From: Svornostia abyssi
Lineage (GTDB): Bacteria; Actinomycetota; Thermoleophilia; Solirubrobacterales; Solirubrobacteraceae
NCBI GenBank assembly: GCA_024666565.1
Contig: CP088295.1
Location: 4,464,001 to 4,528,000, forward strand
Direction: 5' to 3'
Length of the DNA: 64,000 bases
Shown here: positions 10,923-20,245 of the stretch, piece by piece
Layout: each line of letters begins with the position of its first letter
Numbering within the stretch: position 1 is the first letter of the stretch
Program-made: the position numbers and the translations under genes
The notes under the pieces: model-generated
Told to the model about the DNA's origin: nothing
Seen by the model: the letters and a program-made list of their open reading frames with translations, nothing else
The model's database searches: none

Positions 10923-10981
10923 GACCTCATCGTAGGCGTCTGCGCCCTATGGGCCGCGGGGCGGGCGTGGGCGGTAGGGCA

Positions 10982-11206
10982 TCAGTCGGCCAGCGCTCCG
11001 GCCAGGATCAGGCCGCCGATCACGCCGAGCGCCGCGGCGACCAGCACCGGGATACCCGTGAGACCGAGGGCCAGGGCGTAGCCGCCGACCGCGGCGGCGA
11101 CCGTGCAGGAAATCGCCAGACGGATCCCGGCGGACGGGCCGGAGCGTTCCTGCGCATGCGGGGGAGATGCGGGAGCTGCACGGGAAACCACCTTCCTGTT
11201 GGTCAT
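10982..11206 (-). CDS. Small membrane protein, unknown function
   Basis: 74 residues. A polar N-terminus (MTNRKVVSRAAPASPPHAQERSGPS) is followed by two hydrophobic segments (IRLAISCTVAAAVGGYALAL and IPVLVAAALGVIGGLILAGAL) rich in Gly and Ala. No known family. It lies between folP and an alpha/beta hydrolase gene on the same strand, with gaps of 59 and 30 bases. Confidence 0.55.
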   Translation of the reverse strand: MTNRKVVSRAAPASPPHAQERSGPSAGIRLAISCTVAAAVGGYALALGLTGIPVLVAAALGVIGGLILAGALAD

Positions 11207-11236
11207 CCCCAGACAGGAGTGGTGGTACCCCGCAGA

Positions 11237-12106
11237 TCAGAGCGTCAATCGCTGCGCGGGCGCCACATTCGGGGCGAACGCGGCGATCTCGGCTGCCAGC
11301 CGCTCGGGCTGATCGAGCGGGACGAACGTGCGGGCGTCCCCGATCTCCACCAGCCGCGCGTCGGGGAAGACCGCCGCGAGCCGGCGTCCCAGCTCGATGC
11401 GGAAGAACCGGTCCTGGGGCGCCCAGCACAGCAGGACCGGCCGGGTGAACCGCGACAGGCGCGTCGACACGTCCAGGAGGTCGGCCGGCTCCGCCGCGCG
11501 CAGGAACCGCAGGGTGTCGCGGCGCACGCCGGCGTCCGAGAGGAACGGCATGACCCAGCCGCGGGTCTGCTCCGCGTCGAACGGACGCGCGGACAGCACC
11601 CCGTAGCCGAGGACGGAGTGCCGCAGCGCCCGCAGGCGCATGGGCTCCAGCCCCGCCCGCAGCACGCCGCGGCGCCGCGCGACGCGGAACATGACGTCGA
11701 ACGGGGCGGGCGGGAAGGTGTCGAACGCGTCGCAGTTCGTCAGGACGAGCCGGCCGACGCGCGATGGGTCCGTGTCCAGCACGAACTGCGAGATCGCGCC
11801 ACCGCTGTCGTTGCCGACGAGCGTGACATCGTGGAGATCCAAGGCCTCGAGGAACGCGATGACGGCACGCGCGACCCCGCGCGGGGACAGATCCGCGTCC
11901 GGGCGCATCGCGATGCGGTGCGACCCGAGGGGCAGCGTGGGCGCGATGGCCCGGATGCCGCGCCGGGCCAGTGCGTCGGCGGTGGCACGCCACAGGCTGC
12001 CGTCGACGAGAAAGCCGTGGACGAAGACGACGACCGGCGCGTCGCTGCCTTCGGCGCCGTTCTCGCGGTACTCGAGGACACCTTGGGGGAGGGTGATCTG
12101 CGGCAT
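11237..12106 (-). CDS. Alpha/beta hydrolase with aspartate nucleophile
   Basis: 289 residues of alpha/beta hydrolase fold: oxyanion VVFVHGF (His30), nucleophile elbow LVGNDSGGA with Asp100 where most members have Ser (as in haloalkane dehalogenases and epoxide hydrolases), and an acid candidate in CWAPQDRFFR. The catalytic-His position reads DARTFVPLDQPE, with no histidine where GGHF-like sequences usually occur, so classical catalysis is doubtful. Divergent from a TetR-type repressor 68 bases away, with two palindromes between them, so it is probably the repressor's target. Substrate unknown. Confidence 0.85.
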   Translation of the reverse strand: MPQITLPQGVLEYRENGAEGSDAPVVVFVHGFLVDGSLWRATADALARRGIRAIAPTLPLGSHRIAMRPDADLSPRGVARAVIAFLEALDLHDVTLVGNDSGGAISQFVLDTDPSRVGRLVLTNCDAFDTFPPAPFDVMFRVARRRGVLRAGLEPMRLRALRHSVLGYGVLSARPFDAEQTRGWVMPFLSDAGVRRDTLRFLRAAEPADLLDVSTRLSRFTRPVLLCWAPQDRFFRIELGRRLAAVFPDARLVEIGDARTFVPLDQPERLAAEIAAFAPNVAPAQRLTL

Positions 12107-12132
12107 GGTCCGAGCTCCTCACTACGGTTACG

Positions 12133-12177
12133 TACAGCCTGTATCCAAGTCCAGGCAACATACATACTGTCTGTATG
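12133..12177. promoter_or_regulatory. TetR operator palindromes between hydrolase and repressor genes
   Basis: Two related palindromes lie in the 68-base divergent gap. TACAGCCTGTA (12133-12143) is perfect. CATACATACTGTCTGTATG (12159-12177) is a 19-base near-perfect palindrome that ends on the repressor's own ATG. Both share a TACAG/CTGTA-like half-site. The second site, on the start codon with no Shine-Dalgarno sequence upstream, suggests a leaderless, autorepressed tetR transcript. Confidence 0.65.
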
Positions 12178-12792
12178 TCAGTCAATCGCCGAACCCAGGC
12201 CGACCGCTCGGCCGCAACCCGCACGGCCCTCCTCGAGGCCGCCACGCCCCTGTTCGCCGAGCAGGGGTTCGCCGCCGTGGGGACCGAGGCGATCGTCCAG
12301 GCCGCCGGGGTCACGCGCGGCGCGCTCTACCACCAGTTCACCGACAAGACCGAACTCTTCGCGGCCGTCTTCGAGGCCGTGGAGGCCGACCTCATGACGC
12401 GGCTGGCCGCCCTCGTCGCCGAGGCCGCCCCGGACGACCCCCTCGGCGCGCTGGGCGCGGGCGCCGACGCGTGGCTGGAGGCGTGCGCCGACCCGGTCGT
12501 GCACCGCATCGTGCTCATCGAGGCCCCCGCCGTCCTCGGCTGGGCCCGCTGGCGCGAGATCGGGATGCGCTACGGCGCCGGGCTCGTCGAGGCGATGCTG
12601 CAGGCGGCCATCGACGCGGGGCAGCTCCGGCCCCAGCCCGTCACCGCCCTCGCCCACGTGCTCATCGGCGCCCTCGACGAGGCCGCGCTCTCCTGCGCCC
12701 AGGCCGACGAGCCGGAACAGGCGCGCGCGGAGATGCGCGCCGTCCTGCACGACCTCATCGCCGCGCTGGCCGTCACCGACGGCCAGCGCTGA
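12175..12792 (+). CDS. TetR/AcrR family transcriptional regulator
   Basis: 205 residues. N-terminal helix-turn-helix: AATRTALLEAATPLFAEQGFAAVGTEAIVQAAGVTRGALYHQFTDKTELFAAVFE, a textbook TetR DNA-binding domain. The C-terminal ligand domain is all-helical and includes HRIVLIEAPAVLGWARWREIG, typical of a subgroup of actinobacterial TetR regulators. Transcribed divergently from the alpha/beta hydrolase and probably controlling it and itself through the intergenic palindromes. No ribosome binding site is seen before the ATG. Confidence 0.9.
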   Translation: MSVNRRTQADRSAATRTALLEAATPLFAEQGFAAVGTEAIVQAAGVTRGALYHQFTDKTELFAAVFEAVEADLMTRLAALVAEAAPDDPLGALGAGADAWLEACADPVVHRIVLIEAPAVLGWARWREIGMRYGAGLVEAMLQAAIDAGQLRPQPVTALAHVLIGALDEAALSCAQADEPEQARAEMRAVLHDLIAALAVTDGQR

Positions 12793-12801
12793 CCCGCCGC
12801 G

Positions 12802-14793
<1,992 letters not shown>

Positions 14794-14848
14794 GGGGCTT
14801 TCCCTGCAGTCGACGGCTCTTCGGAGCGTACCAGGGTGATTCAGCCGC

Positions 14849-15404
14849 TCAGTCGGGCTTATCGGCCGTTAAGGCGGCCGAGTTCAGTGCCGCAACGAAC
14901 GGAAGGTTCCGGTACCGCTCCGCGTGGTCCAACCCGTATCCGATCACGAAGCGATTTGGGATCTCGAACCCGACGTATCGGGGCTCCAGCTCCACCTTCC
15001 GGCGTTCTGGCTTCGTCAGCAGTGCGCACACCTCCATGGAGGCCGGGTTGCGCGCCCCCCAGGTTGCGCAGCAGGTAGTGCAGCGTCAGGCCGGAGTCGA
15101 CGATGTCCTCCACGATCAGCACGTGGCGGTCCTCGATGGCTGCGTCGAGATCCTTGAGGATCCGCACGACGCCTGAGGAATCCGTCGCCGAGCCGTAGGA
15201 CGCCACCGCCATGAAGTCGACCTCACAGGGGACGTCGATGCGGCGCATCAGGTCGGCGAGAAAGAACATCGCCCCCTTCAACACACAGATCAGCAGGAGG
15301 TCGCGGCCGGCGTAGTCCTCGCTGATCTGGGCGCCCAGCTCCCGCACCCGGCGGGCCAGCTCGTCGGGCTGGACGAGGATCTCTCCCACGGCGTCGTCAC
15401 GCAT
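14849..15404 (-). CDS. hpt: Hypoxanthine phosphoribosyltransferase (one-base frameshift)
   Basis: Purine salvage: hypoxanthine or guanine plus PRPP gives the nucleotide. About 184 residues. MRDDAVGEILVQPDELARRVRELG, LLICVLKGAMFFLADLMR and the PRPP loop VLIVEDIVDSGLTLHYLL read in one frame. VCALLTKPERRKVELEPRYVGFEIPNRFVIGYGLD reads in the next. The break is a run of six C on the plus strand (15055-15060); five C would restore RNLGARNPASMEVCALL. A one-base insertion, most likely a sequencing error because the gene is otherwise intact. 10 bases after tilS. Confidence 0.9.
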
Positions 15405-15414
15405 GGCGGCGAGT

Positions 15415-16356
15415 CTATGGATCGGATCGGAGACCGGCTCGGCCGGCCGACGCGGTGAAGGACAGGCGCCCGCCGCGCACCACGGCGCGCGCGCCGTCAC
15501 CGACGTCGAGCGCGCCCTCGCCCAGCGCCAGGAGGTCGGGCAGGCGCGCCGCGGCCCGCGGGCACAGGCGCCCCGCCGCACGCTCGGCCAGCCTCCGGAC
15601 GACGAGCCGGGCCAGGGCGTCGGGCAGCGCCGCGAGGTGGGCGATCGAGATGTCCTCGCGCCCGGCCAGGGCGGTCTCGACCACGTCGTCGAGCACCGCC
15701 GCCTCCTCGCGGAGCAGCTCGGCGGTGCGGACGACGTTCGCCTCGGCCGCCGGGTGCACCGCCTCGAGCGCCGGCACCAGCGCGCCTCGCACGCGCGCGC
15801 GGGCGAACCGAGGGTCGTCGTTGAGCGTGTCGTCGCGCCACGTCAGCCCGCGGGCGCGGCAGTGGTCGGCCGTCTGCTCGCGGGTCACCGCGAGCAGCGG
15901 CCGCACGAGCTGCCCGTCACGCGGCGCCATGCCCAGCAGCGCCCGGCGGCCCGGAGAGGCGGCGAGGCGGTAGAGGATCGTCTCGGCCTGATCGGTGCGC
16001 GTGTGCCCCGTGGCGACGACGGCGTCGGCTCCGCCGGCCAGCTCCGCCGCGGCGCCCAGCCGGATGTCGCGCGCCCACGCATGGAGGTTGCCCGTCGCGG
16101 GCGGTGTTCCCGCCCGGCGCACGACCAAATCGGCGCCCAGCCGCTGCGCGAGATCGGCGCAGTGGCGCTCGTCACCGCCGGCCTCCGGCCGCAGTCCGTA
16201 GTTGACGTGCAGTGCCGTGACCGCGCGCGGCCCGGCGAGCTCCACGGCGACGTCGAGCAGGCACACCGAGTCGCGGCCACCGGAGACGAGGACCACGAGC
16301 GGACGGCCGGGCGCCAGCAGGCCCGACGACCGCGCGGCCTCGAGCGCCGCAGTCAT
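15415..16356 (-). CDS. tilS: tRNA(Ile)-lysidine synthetase
   Basis: Modifies C34 of tRNA-Ile(CAU) to lysidine. 313 residues. The N-type ATP pyrophosphatase loop is SGGRDS at 25-30. Other features are ALHVNYGLRPEAGGDERHC, VVATGHTRTDQAETILYRL (the conserved GHTxxDQAET), and RPLLAVTREQTADHC with RDDTLNDDPRFARARVR. The short C-terminal part is as expected for actinobacterial TilS. Its ATG shares one base with the upstream cyclase stop (TGATG), so the two are coupled. Confidence 0.95.
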   Translation of the reverse strand: MTAALEAARSSGLLAPGRPLVVLVSGGRDSVCLLDVAVELAGPRAVTALHVNYGLRPEAGGDERHCADLAQRLGADLVVRRAGTPPATGNLHAWARDIRLGAAAELAGGADAVVATGHTRTDQAETILYRLAASPGRRALLGMAPRDGQLVRPLLAVTREQTADHCRARGLTWRDDTLNDDPRFARARVRGALVPALEAVHPAAEANVVRTAELLREEAAVLDDVVETALAGREDISIAHLAALPDALARLVVRRLAERAAGRLCPRAAARLPDLLALGEGALDVGDGARAVVRGGRLSFTASAGRAGLRSDP

Positions 16357-17543
16357 CAGGTCCCCGGGACGGAGGTCGCCACGAGGAGATCCGTCGTCTC
16401 GCTGAACCCCTTGAGCTTGACCGCGCCGATCGGCTCGAAGCGCAACGCCGATCCGACGGCGTCCGCCACGGCGCCCGTCACGAGCACCTCTCCGGCCGCC
16501 GCGCGCGCGACGACCCGCGCCGCCTGGTTGACCTCGCGCCCGTAGTAGTCACCGTCGCGGTAGACGACATCGCCGTAGTGCACGCCCATCCGCGGAAGCG
16601 GGCGCTGCACCTCGGCTGCCTGGAAGTCCACCGCCCACGTCGTGAGCGCCGCCACGTCGTTGCCGACCACCATCACCTCGTCGCCGATCGTCTTGATCAC
16701 CCGCGCGCTGTCGGGCAGCGAGGTCTCCACCCGCTCGAGGAACCGTTCGACGACCCCGGCGGCCTCCGCGTCTCCCAGCTCCTCCGTCATCCGCGTGTAG
16801 CCCGCGAGGTCGGCGAACGCGATCGCGACGCGCAGGCGCCCCAGCTCGGCGGAGCTGTCGACGTCGAGTTCCATGTGACCGACGACGTCCTGCTCGACGA
16901 AGTGCTGCAGGAACCGGGCGTGCAGACGCTGCATGACCGGCGCGGCCAGCGGCAGGACCTGGCGCGTGAGCTCCGACATCTGCTCGGCCATCTCGACCGC
17001 GTCGACCCCGTCGCGCATGAGCGGCTCGTGGACGTACAGGTGCACGAGCCGTACGGATGCGTCGGCCATCTGCGCCAGTGCCTGACCGTAGACGCGCGCG
17101 AGCTGCATGAACGCCACGAACGGGAACCCGGCTTCGAGCACCGCGACGGAGTCGCGCAACAGGGCGAGGTCCTCGTCGTCCAGGGCGGCGAGCGACGCGT
17201 CGCCGAGTCCGATCGTGGCGTAGAACCGCTCGATGAGGGCGGGCTCCAGCCCCGTGAGCTCTGCCGCCTCGGCGATCGTGTACCGCCGGTCGTGGTGCGG
17301 GAACAGCTCTTCCACGAAGCCGAACGCCAGCCGCCCGCTGTCACTGGCCTCCCGGATCTCCTCCAGCGAGTGGCCGCGCTCGCGCAGCCGCGCGATGATC
17401 CGCACGTGCGCGGCCGCCCGTCCCGACCAGGGCGCCGGCGCGCCGGGGTACTGGGGCACGAGGCCCGCCTTCACCCATCGCCGGACGGTGGCCGGGGTCG
17501 TCCCCGCCGCCGCCGCGACCTGGGCGAGCGTCAGCTCGGTCAT
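16356..17543 (-). CDS. MerR-type HTH fused to class III adenylate/guanylate cyclase domain
   Basis: 395 residues. An N-terminal winged-helix domain (LAQVAAAAGTTPATVRRWVKAGLVPQY) resembles MerR. A second helical region (about 85-215; YTIAEAAELTGLEPALIERFYATIG) has another MerR-like turn. The C-terminal class III cyclase domain starts near 225: VAIAFADLAGYTRMTEELGD (first metal Asp), VIKTIGDEVMVV (second Asp region), MGVHYGDVVYRDGDYYGREVNQAARV (transition-state Asn and Arg). Substrate-specifying residues cannot be assigned from this reading. Immediately upstream of tilS. Confidence 0.88.
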   Translation of the reverse strand: MTELTLAQVAAAAGTTPATVRRWVKAGLVPQYPGAPAPWSGRAAAHVRIIARLRERGHSLEEIREASDSGRLAFGFVEELFPHHDRRYTIAEAAELTGLEPALIERFYATIGLGDASLAALDDEDLALLRDSVAVLEAGFPFVAFMQLARVYGQALAQMADASVRLVHLYVHEPLMRDGVDAVEMAEQMSELTRQVLPLAAPVMQRLHARFLQHFVEQDVVGHMELDVDSSAELGRLRVAIAFADLAGYTRMTEELGDAEAAGVVERFLERVETSLPDSARVIKTIGDEVMVVGNDVAALTTWAVDFQAAEVQRPLPRMGVHYGDVVYRDGDYYGREVNQAARVVARAAAGEVLVTGAVADAVGSALRFEPIGAVKLKGFSETTDLLVATSVPGT

Positions 17544-17729
17544 GGCCCCACCATGACAGCGGCGGGACCAGTGGCCCCGCCGCTCGCGGGCAATGCGGCC
17601 CGCTGCCTCGGTCGATGGCGCTCGTCGCAGAACCGGCGGCGCCTAGCGGGCGCCTTCACGCCCACACTTCGACCCTGTGCCTGTGTTGTGCGCCCCATGT
17701 TCCTCGGGCGTGGACGCAGTGTCAACGCG

Positions 17730-17756
17730 GTACCGCCGGACGGGGTCCGGCGGTAC
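17730..17756 (-). terminator. Strong hairpin after the SCP2-like gene
   Basis: GTACCGCCGGA (17730-17740) and TCCGGCGGTAC (17746-17756) make a perfect 11-bp stem around CGGGG. It lies 14 bases beyond the stop at 17770, in the direction of transcription. No clear U-tract. The remaining 186 bases up to the cyclase start contain a second hairpin (GGCGCC arms, 17638-17654) and no gene. Confidence 0.6.
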
Positions 17757-17769
17757 GCCGCGCGACGGG

Positions 17770-18195
17770 TTACGCCTTCAGGTGCGGGTACTCCGCTTCG
17801 ACGATCGCCCGATACTGCGCGTATACGGGTTTCGTGATCGGGATGAGGGCGAGCGCGGCCTTCACGTCGCCGCCGGACTTGATCCGGCGACGGGCGAGCG
17901 CCAGCGCCACGTTCTCCTTGCCCTGGAAGTACTTGTTCGCGGTCTCGGATGACATCGACATCTTGACCTTCGGGTCCCAGTCGACGTCGTCCGACCACTC
18001 CCAGTGGAGGTAGCCGTCCTCGCCTTCGCGGGTCCCGCGGATGTTCACCACGAGATCGAGGTCCTCGAACTCGAAGCGCTGCGGGACGTCGGCGTCCTTG
18101 AGCTGCGGACCCATCTCGGGGTCCTCGTCCATCAGACCGAAGATCCGGTCCATCACCTCGCGGAACTCGGCGGCGCTCTGAAACTTGGGAGCCAT
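17770..18195 (-). CDS. SCP2 sterol-binding domain-like protein
   Basis: 141 residues matching the SCP-2 layout: an N-terminal helix (SAAEFREVMDRIFGLMDED), a beta-sheet core (RFEFEDLDLVVNIRGTREGEDGYLHWEWS), and helices ending ANKYFQGKENVALALARRRIKSGGDVKAALALIPITKPVYAQY. The motif of a charge-rich helix, SGD/GGD, and A-L-P is typical of lipid-binding SCP2 proteins. Likely cytoplasmic lipid or acyl-CoA carrier; ligand unknown. It follows the phasin/histone-like gene by 19 bases and is probably cotranscribed with it. Confidence 0.7.
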   Translation of the reverse strand: MAPKFQSAAEFREVMDRIFGLMDEDPEMGPQLKDADVPQRFEFEDLDLVVNIRGTREGEDGYLHWEWSDDVDWDPKVKMSMSSETANKYFQGKENVALALARRRIKSGGDVKAALALIPITKPVYAQYRAIVEAEYPHLKA

Positions 18196-18214
18196 GACCC
18201 GTGACTCCGGCCGC

Positions 18215-18664
18215 TCAGGAGCCGGCGGGCTTGCGCGCGGCGGTCGTCGTGGTCCGCTTGGCGGCGGGACGCGCGGCGGGCTTCTTCGCGGCGGGCTTGG
18301 CGGCGGGCTTCGCAGCCGGCTTCTTCGCAGCGGTCGCGCGGGTCGTCGTGCGCTTGGCGGCGGCGGTCGTGCGCTTCGCAGGCGCGCGGCGCGTCGTCGT
18401 CGCGGCGGGCTTCTCGAGCTTCGCGATGCGGGACTCGAGGCTGTCGATCTTGTCGCTCAGCGCCTTGATGTCCTCGGCGCTGATCGGACGCAGATCGTCG
18501 AGCGCCTCGCGCAGCCGGCCGGCGACCTGCGAGAGGTCGTCGACGAGCTCGGACGCGCGCTCGCGCGAGAACTGTGACTGCCCGGCCTGGAAGGCCTGGT
18601 CGACGGCGCTGCGGACGGCGTCGGCCGCCTGCGCGGGCTGCTTCTTGCTCTTCTTCTTGGCCAT
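18215..18664 (-). CDS. Phasin/histone H1-like protein with Lys-Ala-Pro tail
   Basis: 149 residues. The N-terminal part is helical (AADAVRSAVDQAFQAGQSQFSRERASELVDDLSQVAGRLREALDDL) with a short coiled coil (IKALSDKIDSLESRIAKLEK). From residue about 85 the tail is built of AAKKPAAKPAAKP-type repeats with Thr-Arg, like histone H1 and PhaF. Such a tail can bind DNA; the front half resembles granule-binding phasins. Start at ATG 18662-18664 (MAKKKSKKQ) is preferred over a longer open frame. Upstream of the SCP2-like gene and divergent from the phosphorylase. Confidence 0.7.
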   Translation of the reverse strand: MAKKKSKKQPAQAADAVRSAVDQAFQAGQSQFSRERASELVDDLSQVAGRLREALDDLRPISAEDIKALSDKIDSLESRIAKLEKPAATTTRRAPAKRTTAAAKRTTTRATAAKKPAAKPAAKPAAKKPAARPAAKRTTTTAARKPAGS

Positions 18665-18721
18665 GCAGCGCACTCTACGGCTCTTGCGCGCACCCGGGTG
18701 CAACTACCCTGCCGCCGCACG

Positions 18722-19423
18722 ATGATCCACCTCCATCCCACGACCGAGCTCGCCCCGCGGGTGCTGCTGCCGGGAGATCCGGGCCGCGCGCTCGCCCTCG
18801 CACAGCACCTGCTCGAGAAGCCGCTGATGTTCAACCACAACCGCGGGCTGTGGGGCTACACGGGGACCGCGGCCGACGGCCTGCCGCTCACGATTCAGAG
18901 CACGGGCATGGGCGGCCCCAGCGCGGCCATCGTCGTCGAGGAGCTCATCGACCTCGGTGTGACGCGCGCGATCCGCGTGGGGACCTGCGGGGCGCTGCAG
19001 CCCGGGTTCGCGCACGGCGACCTCGTGATCGCCGAGGCGGCGCTGGCCGAGGACGGCACGAGCCGCGGGCTGGGTGCGGCCGACACCGTCGCCGCCGACG
19101 CGGGCCTCGTGGCCGCCCTACGCGCGGCGGCCGGTGACGGGGCGGCGGTCGGCGCCGTGGCGACCACGGATCTCTTCTACGACCCGGATCCCGCGCGCGC
19201 GGCACGCTGGGCCGAAGGCGGCGCGCTCGCCGTCGAGATGGAAGCGGCCGCCGTGCTGCAGGTCGCGGCGCGGCGCGGCATCCCCGCCGCGGTGCTGCTC
19301 GCCGTCAGCGACACGTTCGGCCCCGAGGGGGAGCGGTCGCGGATCGACGAGGACGGGCTGCTGCGCGCCGGTGAGCGGCTGGGCGAGGTCGCCGCAGCCG
19401 CGCTCGGCGTCGCTACTCGGTGA
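18722..19423 (+). CDS. Purine-nucleoside/uridine phosphorylase family protein
   Basis: Phosphorolysis of nucleosides in salvage. 233 residues of the NP-I family: RVLLPGDPGRALALA (phosphate loop), FNHNRGLWGYTGTA, STGMGGPSAAIVVEELI, RVGTCGALQP, and the ribose-binding VEMEAAAVLQVA followed by AVLLAVSDTF. It resembles DeoD/uridine phosphorylase trimers/hexamers rather than the PNP trimeric family. Base specificity cannot be set from motifs. ATG at 18722. Its end overlaps a convergent gene by 11 bases. Confidence 0.88.
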   Translation: MIHLHPTTELAPRVLLPGDPGRALALAQHLLEKPLMFNHNRGLWGYTGTAADGLPLTIQSTGMGGPSAAIVVEELIDLGVTRAIRVGTCGALQPGFAHGDLVIAEAALAEDGTSRGLGAADTVAADAGLVAALRAAAGDGAAVGAVATTDLFYDPDPARAARWAEGGALAVEMEAAAVLQVAARRGIPAAVLLAVSDTFGPEGERSRIDEDGLLRAGERLGEVAAAALGVATR

Positions 19424-19850
19424 CCTCGAGCCGCTCCTGGCTGGAGGGGACCTGCGCCGCGACGCCGGGCAGCGCCTCTCGCAGTGCGGAGAGCTCGCGG
19501 GTGAGCGCGCTCAGCTGCTCCTCCATGGCCTCGAGCCGGCTCGGCGTGGCGTCGTCACCGGCGCGGGCGAGCTTGCCGTCCAGGCGGTCGACGCCGTCCT
19601 CGATGCCCTCCAGGCGCTGCGAGACCGAGCGCACCCGGCGGGTGAGACGCTCCAGATCGGCGGCCGACGGCAGGTTCAGCGCCCCCATCGCGACTTCCTG
19701 TGCCTGGGCCGCCTTCTCCCGCGCGGTGAACGCCTGGGCGATCGCGCCGGTGATCAGCGGGTTCTCGAGCAGCTCCTGCGCGAGCTTTCCGATGGCGTCC
19801 TCGCTCTGACGCGCCAGACGGTCGCGGAGCCCTTCGGTGTCTTCGCTCAT
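19413..19850 (-). CDS. Coiled-coil, phasin-like protein
   Basis: 145 residues, almost all helical. The N-terminus (RDRLARQSEDAIGKLAQELLENPLITGAIAQAFTAREKAAQAQEVAMGALNLPS) has the amphipathic character of phasin-like proteins. A coiled coil follows (LERLTRRVRSVSQRLEGIEDGVDRLDGKLA, then MEEQLSALTRELSALREAL). Resembles the front half of the protein at 18215-18664, on the other side of the phosphorylase. No catalytic motif; function unknown. Confidence 0.65.
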   Translation of the reverse strand: MSEDTEGLRDRLARQSEDAIGKLAQELLENPLITGAIAQAFTAREKAAQAQEVAMGALNLPSAADLERLTRRVRSVSQRLEGIEDGVDRLDGKLARAGDDATPSRLEAMEEQLSALTRELSALREALPGVAAQVPSSQERLEVTE

Positions 19851-20039
19851 GTGACGAACGGTACCGCGGACGGCGCCTCCGGGGCAGGCCCGGCACCACC
19901 CTCAGCCTTAGGTCGAGCCTGAGTGTCGACCCATGGTGTTATCGCTGGGTTAGGGCCGCGCTGAGCCGAGGACCGGGCAGGTCAGGCCCTCTTATACGCG
20001 CGCGAGACCGGCGACCCCCGGATGGAAGGCGCGCGCCAA

Positions 20040-20200
20040 GGATCAAGATCCTGTAGACATCGCCGATCTCTCCCGGAGAGAACCCTCGTCCGAGGTCTGC
20101 GGTGCGAGTGGAGGAGCCGGAACGGTGCCCGATGCACCGTTCTGGGGGTGCAGACTTGCGCCGACCTCCACTCCGACTGTTAGGGTGGCAACCACTTGCC
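20040..20200 (+). promoter_or_regulatory. Probable c-di-AMP (ydaO-type) riboswitch
   Basis: In the 395-base gap before the murein hydrolase gene, GGAGGAGCC (20111-20119) is followed by a perfect 9-bp hairpin GAACGGTGC/GCACCGTTC (20120-20142), then TGGGGGTGCAGAC. Further on comes CCACTCCGACTGTTAGGGTGGCA. The order GGGGAxCC, hairpin, GGGGTG, CCGACxGxTAxxx-GGCA is the core pattern of ydaO riboswitches, which commonly precede cell-wall hydrolases in actinobacteria. Boundaries are approximate. The identification rests on a remembered consensus. The rest of the gap (19851-20039) contains no gene that I can see. Confidence 0.55.
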
Positions 20201-20245
20201 GCCCGGCGGTCCTGCAGGGGGTCGGTGGCGAGGGACTCAGAACTG

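Noticed and set aside
12178..12750. Minus-strand frame opposite tetR
   Set aside because: TetR family sequence on the plus strand is unambiguous.
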